From Panicum virgatum (Eukaryota > Streptophyta > Magnoliopsida > Poales > Poaceae), in NCBI RefSeq assembly GCF_016808335.1, contig NC_053149.1:12885714-12949713 (forward strand): a DNA stretch of 64,000 nucleotides, in the 5' to 3' direction. Positions 10,501 through 22,500 of this stretch are shown here, one piece after another (position 1 is the stretch's first letter; every line of letters starts with the position of its first letter). A program made the position numbers and the translations under genes. The notes beneath the pieces were generated by a model that was not told the origin of the DNA, ran no database searches, and worked only from the letters and a program-made list of their open reading frames with translations.

Positions 10501-13500
10501 TTTCTTTAGCTGGTTGATATGCAGAGAGAAATAATGGCTGAGCCTGAGCGGTTTGTAGAGCCTGATCCAGAACTGCCTTTAGCTCTTCTTGACCAAAAAG
10601 AGGTTAGCACAGTGCCACCTTATCAGCTCATGATCAACTAGAAGTAATAGAACCATTGTACTACTGTACTGACTTCCCCCTTTCATATCTATCAGGCTGG
10701 AAAAAAGTTGCTTCTTATTACTAATTCAGATTACCATTATACAAACAAAATGATGAATCATGCATTCAATCGCTTTCTTCCTAATGATGTGGGTTGGAGT
10801 GATCTTTTTGAGATGGTAAGTTGTATGCCTCCTTTATGCCAACTATGTAGAAGTGACCGCTTGTCAATCGTTGCTTACTGAACATACTGGCACCTTCCTT
10901 AAGATCATTTAATTCATTCTTACTGTAGGTTATAGTCTCTGCAAGGAAGCCAGAGTTTTTCCAACTTTCACATCCACTGTATGAGGTTGTAACAGATGAT
11001 GGATTGATGCACCCCTGTTTTAAAGCAAATTCAGGTCAAATTCTTTGCACTGTTACTATTGTGAACCAATATCTCACAGAATCTCTAGTAATTCTTCTTT
11101 TTGTCTCTGTGAATGAACATGTTCCTTTCATAATACAAATATGTATCATCGTCTAGCTTTATGTTTATTATTGTCCAAAACTCAATGGATGGAAACCATA
11201 ATATATCTTCGAGACAAACTTTAGATTGATCAAGAAGGGGAAAAGGGCAAGATCTTTATTCTTTCATGGTAGTAGAGGAGCAGAGAAGTATTTTGCATAT
11301 CAATTTCTACTACACTAGTTTAGTAGTTTATGACTTCATAGCTAAGTACACATCAAACGTATTACAGCATAGAATACAAAGTGATCTTATTTGAATCCTG
11401 TTGCTTAGGTGGGTTATATATGCCATTGCCTCTATCGGTGCATAAGAGGTACATGCATGTGCACATGGGTTTGAGCTTATTTTTTGTTTGGTATACAGCA
11501 TAAATTTGGTTGTTGAAATGGAACGTGATGCATACCAAAGGAACCTTTTACATTTATATGGTATGTATGCACCAAAAGCTTCCAGATCCAAGATGATTTG
11601 CAGTTATAGTTCAATTGTTCGTCAAGAGGGGAGCCTCCTGTTCACTTTTGTTATGCCAGATGTTTAGGTTCTCTGAGGTGCAGGCACCGTGTTGTCCCTC
11701 TAATTTTGCTGCTTGGATCTTATTTTTCTCTAGTACACACATGATTTTCATTTTATGACAAGATGGAGAAGGGAGAGTTTGGTTTTGGGAAAAAAAGAAC
11801 ATGAGCGCTACCTTTCTTTCTCTGCAGCATTTCTATGTCTGTCACTATATCCTGCAATATCGGGGATATTTTTTTCTATATGTGCTTGTCTATTTTTTAC
11901 TGCCAGCTTGAATGATGAATTGTTGTTTTGTGGTTGACTTGCTACCCTTTTATCAATTGGGCATTTAGGTGGCCTATACTCTGGTGGCAGCGCTCAGATG
12001 GTTGAGAAGTCGCTAAACATTCATGGGGATGAGATATTATATGTTGGAGACCATATTTACACAGATGTAAGCCAATCAAAAGTTCATTTACGCTGGAGGA
12101 CAGCATTAATCTGCAGAGAACTAGAAGATGAGGTTTGCCTGCTTACCTTTTCTCTCTAATTCGAACAAAATGGCAATGTGTACATCATTTGGCATTAGCA
12201 TTTTAAATTTGATTTCGAGCTAGAGGGATTTAGCCTTCTCTTGACCATTTTACTGATTCTGTCTGATATTTTTCCTATCGTACATTTTTTTCTTCTGATT
12301 TCGAGAAAGCCTTTTTGAACAATGAAAAGGTTTTTGTTCTCTAACTATCATATTGAACACAATTCATTTTATTGTGAGTAACTTGCAGCAGAACTCCTTA
12401 GACTTTCCTTGTCTCACAGTCTCACATGGGTTCTAGGTCAGTTTTAGTTGGTTGGTTCCTATACTTACAAGAATACCACTATCTACTGGTGATATAATGG
12501 TAAAATTGCATGAACGTTCTGTACCATTTGTATCTTTTAATTCCGATGTGCTGCTGATACACTTACACTGATCACTATCCAAGTTAATTTAAAGTCGTTT
12601 GATTCTGATTTCTGAATTCACCTGAAAGCAAACCTAGATAGGACCACAATAAGTTATGGTGTATGTACTATGTTGCTGATCAAGCTGTACTTTCTTGTTT
12701 ACTAATTTCTTCATCCGTATTTGCAGTTTGATGCACTGGTCCAAAGCCATGGTCAGATAGAAAAGCTTGTCTCACTTATACAACAAAAAGAAATTGTGGG
12801 GGATCTTTTTAACCAGCTTCGCCTGGCTCAGCAGAGACGCTCTAATTCACGTCCTGCACAGGTAATAGAGTGAAGACCAGCTTTACTGAGCTCCAGCATG
12901 TTCAATTTCTTTCTTTTAGATGTTTGGAATTTTAACCTTTGTATGTATAAATTTTACTAATTTTAATCAAAACTGAAGATAGTCTTGTAGTTTTGGCCTT
13001 TTTCTTTCGTGGCCTCAGTGGAGATGAACAGTAATTTTCATTATCAATTTATCATCGTTATGATATTATAGATATCTGCTTTTGTGTGCATGGCTTCATA
13101 CACAATCTCCTTATATTTCCAACCAAAAATTTGTTCAAGTATTTGATATACTTGTACTGTTATACACATTTTTCAGACACTAGCTGCAACTTGCATGGAT
13201 GATCAGGAGCTTACAGAAAGTATGCAAAAACTGCTCATTGTTATGCAAAGATTAGATGAAAAGATTGGACCTATGCTTGAATCAGATGGAGAACTTTTCA
13301 ATAAGAGGTACGCTAACTAAACTATTTTTCTGCTATTGAATTTTGGGAAATCCTTAAAATTTGGGTGTTCAGATCTATTATCTGATATATTTCTGGCAGG
13401 AATGGCTTTTTAACAAAATTAATTGCTTTGAGATTTCACTGAACCATTTTCTTCTGATTTTCTAATCCCTATGATTCGAATTCCATGTCTATGGAATCAA

Positions 13501-16500
13501 ATTTTACTCTTGTTCATAGCTCTCCTGCTCCATCTCTTTGTTTGTTAGAAAAGTAATCTAAGCAAGTACCTTTTTTCCCCCTCTTAAGATGGGGTTGGCT
13601 TTCACGTGCTGGGCTATGGGACAAGAGTCATCTGACCAGGCAAATCGAAAAGTGAGTGGCTATGATTGTTATAACGGTGAGAACAATATTTTACGGGACC
13701 CAAACTGAACGTAACTAATTTACCTTTGCTGTAGATATGCTGATATATACACATCAAGGGTTTCAAATTTTCTACACTATACCCCATTCATGTATTTCCA
13801 ATCTCAAGAACAGGTAAATACACAGCAACATACTATCTGCATTTGACTACATCACATTGTTAAAAATTCATGATTGCAGGACTCTCATCTTTTGTTTGTA
13901 GGATACTAGATATTGTAAAAATTGAGAGTATCCTGCAAACAGGGTGCATTTTATAAGTGTCCTGTCAGCAAATTAACTTATGATTACAACAACAACAACA
14001 TAACCTTTTTTCCTAAGCAAGTTGGAGTAGGCTAGAGATGAAACCCGAAAGAAATAAGTTCAAGGTTCAGTCACATTGATAGCTAGTCTCCGAGCGCTCC
14101 TATCCAAAGCTATCTCTTTAGAAATATTCCAATCCTTAAGGTCTCTTAACCGACTCATCCCACGTCAGTTTAGGTCTACCTCTACCCCTCTTTACATTAT
14201 CGACCCGCTCAAGAAGCCCATTACGCACCGGCGCCTCAGGAGGCTTTCGTTGGACGTGTCCAAACCATCTCAGCCGATGCTGGGTAAGTTTCTCCTCAAT
14301 TGGTGTCACCCCGACCCTATCCCGAATAACTTCGTTCCAGACTCTATCCCTTCTTGTGTGCCCGCAAAACCACCGCAACATCCGTATCTCTGCTACACTT
14401 AGTTGCTGGACATGTCGCCTTTTTGTAGGCTAACATTCAGCACCGTATAACATCGCCGGAAGAATTGCTGTCCTATAGAATTTGCCTTTTAGCTTTTGTG
14501 GCACCCTCTTGTCACAAAGGATGCCAGAAGCTTGCCGCCATTTCAACCAGCCAGCTGAAATTCTATGCCTAACATCTTCATCAATGTCGCCATCCTTTTG
14601 TAGCACCGATCCTAAATACCGAAAAGTATCCTTCTGGACCACCACTTGCTCATCTATACTAACGTCTCCCCCCTCATGCCTAGTCGCGCTGAAATCGCAC
14701 ATCATGTACGGCCTTGTCCTACTAATTCTGAACCATTTCGACTCTAACGTGCGTCTCCACAGCTCTAACTTTCTATTAACCCCTGCCCTACTCTCGTCAA
14801 CTAGCACTATATCATCAGCAAAGAGCATACACCAAGGGATCTCACCTTGTATATCCCTTGTGACCTCATCCATCACTAAAGCAAATAAATAAAGGCTCAA
14901 TGCTGACCCCTGGTGTAGGCCTATGTTAATAGGAAAGTCAGTGGTGTTGCCATCACATGTCCGGACAAACGTCGTCGCATCCTTGTACATATGCTTAATG
15001 AGGGTAATGTACTTAGTTGGGACTTTGTGCTTCTCCAAGGCCCACCACATGACATTTCTCGGTACTTTGTCATATGCCTTCTCAAGGTCAATGAAGACCA
15101 TGTGCAAGTCCTTCTTCTGCTCCCTATATCTCTCAATCAATTATCGTATTAAGAAAATCGCCTCCATGGTTGACCTTCTAGGCATGAACCTAAATTGGTT
15201 TTGGGTCACACTTGTCACTCTTCTTAGGCGATGCTCGATAACCCTCTCCCAAAGCTTCATTGTATGGCTCGTCAGCTTAATCCCACGGTAGTTAGTACAA
15301 CTTTGAACATCGCCCTTATTTTTGAAGATATGTACTAATATACTTCTCCTCCATTCTTCCGGCATCTTGTTTGACCAAAAAATAAGATTAAAAAGCTTAG
15401 TTAACCATACTATTGCTATATCTCCTAGTCATCTCCACACCTCAATGGGGATACCATCAGAGCCCATCGCTTTACCTCCCTTCATCCTCTTCAAAGCCTC
15501 TCAGATCTCTACCTCCTGAATTCTCCTCACAAAACGTCTGTTGGTATCGTCAAAAGAGTCATCTAACTCAAGGGAAGGGCCCTCACTCTCCCCATTAAAC
15601 AACTTGTCGAAATACTCTCTCCATCTATCCATGATCTCCTCATCCTTCACTAACAGTCGATCTGTCCCATCCTTAATGCATTTGATTTGGTTGATGTCCC
15701 TTGTCTTCCGCTCGCGGATCCTAGCCATCCTATAAATGTCCTTCTCCTCTTCTTTCGTGCCTAGCCGCTGATACAGATCATCATACGCCTTACCCTTTGC
15801 TACACTCACAGCTCGCTTTGCAACCCTCTTCACTAATTTATAGCTCTCGATGTTGGCTGCACTCTTGTCAAGGTGGAGGCGCTTGAAACACTCTTCTCCT
15901 TAATAGCCCTTTGCACCTCGTCGTTCCACCGCCAGGTGTCTTTCCCCTCCTGTTTGCCTCCCCTACTCACGCCAAACACCTCTGAGGCCACCTTCTGAAC
16001 ACATGTTGCCATCTTTAGCCACATGTCATCTGCGTCTTCTCCTTCTTCCCAAGGCCCCCTCACCTAGCATCCTTTCCTTAAACGCTTGTGCCGCTTCCCC
16101 TCTAAGCTTCCACCACTTTGTTCTCGCAATCTTGGCACATTTGTCCCGGTGGACACGTACCCGAAGACGAAAGTCCGCCACCACAAGTTTGTGTTGAGGG
16201 ACAACACACTCCCCAGGTATCACCATACAATCTAAGCAATCACGTCTATCCTCCCTCCTAGCAAGGATAAAGTCGATCTGGCTCGAGTGTTGTCCACTAC
16301 GAAACGTCACAAGATGGGATTCCCTCTTCTTAAACACGGTATTCGCTATCAACAAGTCGTAGGCTAACGCGAAGTTCAACACATCCCCCCTTCTTGACTC
16401 TTACTACCATACCCAAAACCCCCGTGCACTCGCTCGAACCCTACATTAGTCGCACCCACATGGCCGTTGAGATCTCCTCCTATGAAGAGTTTCTCACTGG

Positions 16501-19500
16501 TAGGCACGGTACTAACCATGCTATCTAGATCTTTCCAGAACTGCATCTTGGTGCTCTCACTAAGGCCTATCTGAGGGGCATAGGCACTGATCACATTTAA
16601 AACCGAATCACCAACTACCAACCGGATTAGGATAATCCGGTCGCCTTGCCTTCTAACCTCTACGACTCCATCCTTAAGGCTCCTATCAATCAAGCAAATT
16701 AACTTATGATTGTTTTGGGATTAATTTTCTTGTATACCTCCAAACCCTAGATAGGGTGGTAATATAGTAGCCTTTACATGGGCCTCTAGATGAGCCTAAA
16801 CTATACACACCAACACCCTCCGCAGTCTGAACTACCGGCGCAGCGGGGTTCAAGACTGGAGAACAAATAAAGCACACACAGGGACAACACCCCCCGCAGC
16901 CACAACTAGCCACCTGCTATGTTGAGGCTATAGAGCGAAACTCCGAGAAAGTCGAGGAGGGGAGACCCTTGGTGAAGATGTCGGCAAACTGGGAGGTGGT
17001 CGGGACATGGAGGACCCGAACATCGCCGATAGTGACCCGGTCGCGAACGAAGTGCAAGTCGATCTCCACATGCTTCGTTCGATGATGCTGAACGGAGTTC
17101 AAGACTGGAGAACAAAGAAAGCACACACAGGGACAACACCCCTCGCAGCCACAACTAGCCACCTGCTATGTTGAGGCTATAGAGCAAAACTCCGAGAAAG
17201 TTGAGGAGGGGAGACCCTTGGTGAAGATGTCGGCAAACTGGGAGGTGGTCGGGACATGGAGGACCCGAACATCGCCGATAGCGACCCGGTCGCGAACGAA
17301 GTGCAAGTCGATCTCCACATGCTTCGTTCGCTGATGCTGAACGGGATTGGTGGAAAGGTACACGGCGCTGACGTTGTCGCAGTAGACGAGCGTGCTCTTA
17401 GTGAGCGGGCTATGGAGCTCCGCCAAGAGCTGTCGAAGCCAGGACGCCTCCGCCACGCCATTAGCGACAGCACGTTACTCCGCCTCGGCACTGGAGCAGG
17501 AGACCACCGGCTGCCGCTTGGACGACTAGGAGACAAGGTTGCAGCCCAAGAAGACGGCATAACCGGAAGTGGAGCGGCGAGTGTCCGGACAGCCAGCCCT
17601 GTCAGTGTCGGTGTAGACAACCAGCTCAGCAGAGGGGGAGCAGTGAAGAACCAGGCTGAGGTCAACAGTGCCACGGATATAGCGGAGGAGACGCTTCAGC
17701 GCAGCAAGATGTGACTCTCGGGGATCATGCATATAAAGACAGATCTGCTGAACGGCATAAGTGAGATCCGGCCTGGTGAAAGTGAGGTACTGCAAGGCTC
17801 CAGCAAGACTCCGGTAGGCAGTAGGATCAGCCACGGGATCACCCAGAGCACCAGACAACTTCGCCTGAGTGTCGACAGGAGTAGAGCAAGGCTTGCAATC
17901 AGTCATCCCAGCCCGCTCCAGAATATCAAGTGCATACTGCCGCTGGTGAAGGAGAAGACCAGACGGGCGAGGATCAACAGTAACACCGAAGAAGTGATGG
18001 AGCTGACCAAGATCCTTCATAGCAAACTCCTGCTGCAGAGAGGAGATGATACGCTGAAGCAACTGCTGACTGGAGGCTGTGAGCACAATGTCATCGACAT
18101 AGAGCAGCAGGTAGCCAGTCTCATCCCCACGGCGGTAGATGAACAGAGAAGTGTCAGACTTGGCCTCGGTGAACCACAATGTCAGCAAGAACGTGGCGAA
18201 CCGAGAATACCAAGCCCGAGGAGCCTGCTTCAAACCATAGAGAGACTTGTTGAGCCGGCAGACCATGTCCGGACGACTGGAGTCCACAAATCCCGCTGGC
18301 TAAGAGCAGTAGACTGTCTCTGACAGAGTGTCATGAAGAAACGCATTCTTTACATCCAGCTGGTGCACAGGCCAAGAGCGAGAGAGCGCAAGCGAGAGGA
18401 CCGTGCGCACAGTAGTAGGCTTCAACCACTGGACTGAAGGTCTCATCATAGTCCACACCAGGCCGCTGGGTGAAACCCCGGAGAACCCAATGAGCCTTGT
18501 AGCGCTGCAGTGTGTCGTCAGTCCGACGCTTATGCGTCTAGATCCACTTGCCAGTGACCACATTGCAACCAGACGGACGCGGCACGAGGTCCCACGTCTG
18601 GTTGGCGAGAAGAGCCGCGTACTCATCTTCCATCGCGCGACGCTAGTGAGGATCCGCCAGGGCGTCGCGGACAGAGGAGGGTACCGGAGAGATCCGCGGC
18701 TCTCCCTCGGTGGCGGAGAAAGTCACGGGCTGAGAAGCCATCCGCCGAGTCACCATGGGATGAATATGACCAGGATCCCGATGGATGACGGGCGGGTGGT
18801 ACACCTCCGGCTCGACACACGAGTGAGGCGGTGGAGGTGGCGACGCTGGAGCCTCCGAAGCCGGAGGCGGCGCCGGTGCCGGCACCGAACGACGTCGGTG
18901 CCGGCACCGAACGACGTCGGTACACCTGCACCGGCTGTGCGTAGCGCGCAGGTGCAGGAGGAAGCACCGGGGCCGCGCGTGGCGCGACAGAGGGCACCGG
19001 AGCCGCGCGTGGCGTGACAGGAGACTCCGGTGCCGCGCGTGGCGCGGCAGAAGGCACCGGAGCCGCGCATGGCGCGACAGAAGGTATCGGGGCCTCGCAA
19101 GGCGCAGTAGGTATCACCGGAGGCGGAGCCGGTGTACCAAGAAGACCTGCAGGGAAAGGACAGACAGAGAAAGGTGGCTGAACCACCGGGTCAGACGAAA
19201 ACAGGGACTCCAACTTGGTTCAGGAGAAGGTGTAGAGGAGGTGGAGTAGGGGAAATCCGACTCGTCAAACACGTGTCGGGAGATCAGGACCCGGCGAGAG
19301 GAGAGGTCAAAGCAACGGTACCCCTTGTGGTCAGGGGAGTAACCAAGAAACACACAACGAGTCAAGCGGGGTACCAACTTGTGAGGAGCAGTGGCGGAGA
19401 TGTTAGGATAACATGCACACCCGAAGACACGAAGGTGGCCGTAGCTAGGAGGGGTACCGAAAAGAGCGTGGTGAGGAGTGGGAGCAGGAGAAGCTGTGGA

Positions 19501-22500
19501 CGGAAGGCGGTTGAGCAAGTAGGTGGCGGTGTGGAGACTCTCAGCCCAGAAGCGGGGAGGCAGAGAGGCCTGGATCAGAAGGGTGCGCATGACGTCGTTC
19601 GTCGTGCGAATCATCCGCTCAGCCTTGCCGTTCTGAGAAGAGGTATACGGACAAGGCATGCGTAGCCGAACACCCCGAGAAAGGAAGAAAGAACGGGAGG
19701 TGGAGTTGTCGAACTCATGCCCATTGTCACACTGGACGGCCTTAATGGTGAGGCCGAACTGAGTGGACTCCCAGGCAAAGAAGTGGAGGAGGGTGGGAAA
19801 GGTCTCAGACTTGGCGCGTAAAGGAAAAATCCAAGAGTAATGTGAGAAATCATCAACCACCACCAGATAGTATTTATAATCAGAAATGCTGAGTATAGGA
19901 GAAGTCCACAGGTCACAATGAACAAGATCAAAAGCATGTGTCGCATGCGAAGAAGGAGAAAAAGGAAGCCTAATATGACGACCAAGCTGGCACGTATGGC
20001 AAAGGTGCTCAGCAGGAGCCCTAGTACAAGAAACATCAGTACTACGACTAACCCGAGCCAAAACGTCGCGGCCGGGGTGACCAAGCCGGTGGTGCCAGGT
20101 GGTGGAGGACGGTGTCGTGGCAAAGGCAGCAGACGAAGAGGAAGTCGAAGGTGAAGCAACGGAAGCAGGAAGACGAAGGGTGTAAAGGGGCCCCGAGCTG
20201 TCACATCGGAGGAGCGGACGCCGGGAAGCCGAATCCTTCACAGTAAGACCAGAGGAGTCAAATTCGATGGAACAAGAATTGTCAGCAGTAAACTGGTGAA
20301 TGGAAAGAAGATTATGAATCATTTGAGGAGCAACAAGAACATTCGGTAGGCAGAAAAAACCAGGAGCAGAACCCACGGCATTGACAGGAAGACAGGACCA
20401 TCACCCACCATGATGGAAGAAGGACAAGATGGATGTGGGGGTCAGACAGAAGAGAGGATACCGGCGTCTGGGGTGGTGTGGAAGGAGGCACCCGAGTCGG
20501 CGATCCACTCAGTGCTGACCGGCGGAGTCAGCCCCATGGTGCTGAAGGACTGCTCCAGCGCGGCCTGGTCCCACCCCCCAGGCCAGGTGGGTGGCTGGCT
20601 GGGCTGAGCGGGTGGAGTCCAGGATGGCGCGAACAGGGGAGCGGCACCGGTGAACATGGCCGCTGGCTGCTGTGGACGAGAGCCCCCCCTGACCCTGGAA
20701 CGGCCACATCGAAATACGCCCTGACCATGGGTTGTTGAAGGATGGCCAGGGCGTACCTCCAGGGGCAGGAGCGGGAGCTGGGCCCTTACTAGAGCCACCA
20801 CCGGTACCAGCAGTACCAGAAGCAGGGCCATCAGTACCACCACCACCACACGTTCCCCCCGCCGACGACGTCCAGCACGCCCCCCCACCCCCTGTCTGCC
20901 CGGTGGGAGGAGCACCAAGGAGGGAGGTGGCTGGCGAGGCGGAGGAAGTCGGTGGAGCAGCCACGAGCGCGGTGGAGGAGGACGAGGATAAGCCAGTCGC
21001 GGGACCCCTAGTGATCTCCTCGAGAACAAGGTCGTCCCGGACCTGCAGAAAGGAGGGAAAGGGCCTCTGGCGGGCGATCCATGTCCGCAGGTGGTCGTAG
21101 GTGTCGCTGAGACCCCGCAGGACATTGAGCACCAAGACCCTGTCGGGCACCGGACACCCGAGGTCATGAAGAGCATCGGCCATGCCCTTCATCCTCCTGC
21201 AGAACTCACCAACGGAGAGGTCCCCCTGCTCGAAGGTGCGGAAGGTGGCGTCGAGCTGGAGAGCGTGGAACTCGGCATTGCCGAGGAACTGCCCCTCGAG
21301 CGCCAGCCAGGCCTGTCGCGCGGTGCCGCCGTGAGTCCTGACGATGTCTTGTAGATCTACAGAGATGGTCCCAAAGATCCAAGACAGGGCGACGCTGTCG
21401 AGGCGCAGCCACACCACGTCCCGCGCCTCGACCGGCGTGTCGAGAAGGATGTGGTCGTCGAGGGCGTAGCGGCGGAGGACGAGGAGGACCTGGTCCCGCC
21501 AGCGCCCATAGGAGGAGGACGTAGGGTCGAGGAGGACGGAGACCAGGGGCTTGATGTTCTGGACGTTGACGGCCTGAAGGTGGAGCTGGGCGACCATGGG
21601 ATCGGTCGGGTCGAGCCGGGGTCCAGAACCCGAGGGCAGAGCCTGGTGGGAAGAAGAGGTGCCGTGCTTGACGAAGGGGACGGCGGGCTTCTGGCCGGTG
21701 AGGAGGATGTAGTGCTCCGCCTCAACGACCCGGCGAGCGAGAGCATCGGCTGCGGAGCGCTCGCGCTCCCAAGCGAGGGCAGCCGCGCGAACCCGCTCCT
21801 GAGCCGCCGCAGCCTCGGTCTTAGCGGCGAGGAGGGCCGCGGCGAGAGCAGCGGCGGCCGTAGCAGCTCCGGCGACGATCTGCTTCCTGCGGAAGGCAGT
21901 GGCGGCGAACGGCGCGTCTGCGGGGGACATGCCGAGCCCAGTCCAGGGAGGAGGGGGCAGCGGCGGCGGCGGTGGCGCCGTGTGCGCCCCCCGCGCTTGG
22001 ATCCGGGCCAATAGCGGCAGCAGCAGTGGCCACGGCGGCGGCGTTGGCCGCTGCGCCAACACCCGGGGCGGCAGCGGCAGCCACGGCGGCCTTTGCGCCG
22101 GCGCCCGGGGCGGCGGCGGCGGCAGTGGCCGCGACGCCGGCCCCTGCAGCAGCCGAGGGAGGAGGAGGGGCGCCACCCGCAGCCTCTGCAACGGCGGCAA
22201 AGGCGGCAGCGGGAGAGGCGGGTGGTGGCGGCGGCCGCGCGCCAGCCCAGGCGGTGCCCAGATCCGGGCCGCCAGGCAGAGGTGGGCGGTGGCGGCCGAG
22301 CACCAGCCCAGGCGGATGCGGGCGGCGGCGGCCGCGCGCCGGCCCCGGCGGCACCCAGGCCCTGTTCCAGAGCAGAGGAGGAGGGAGCGCCAGCCACAAC
22401 GCCCAGATCCAGAGCAGAGGAAAGGGAGGAGAGGGGAAGGAAGGAGGAGAGGGGAGGCGGCGCCGGCGGCGCGGCTAGAGGGAGGGAGGTAGAGGGAGAG

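Noticed and set aside
17256..19665. Long plus-strand open frames (17256-17714, 17727-18323, 18403-19017, 19132-19665)
   Set aside because: They are antisense to copia reverse transcriptase, RNase H and the integrase linker, which have clear motifs on the minus strand. The plus-strand products show no family signature.
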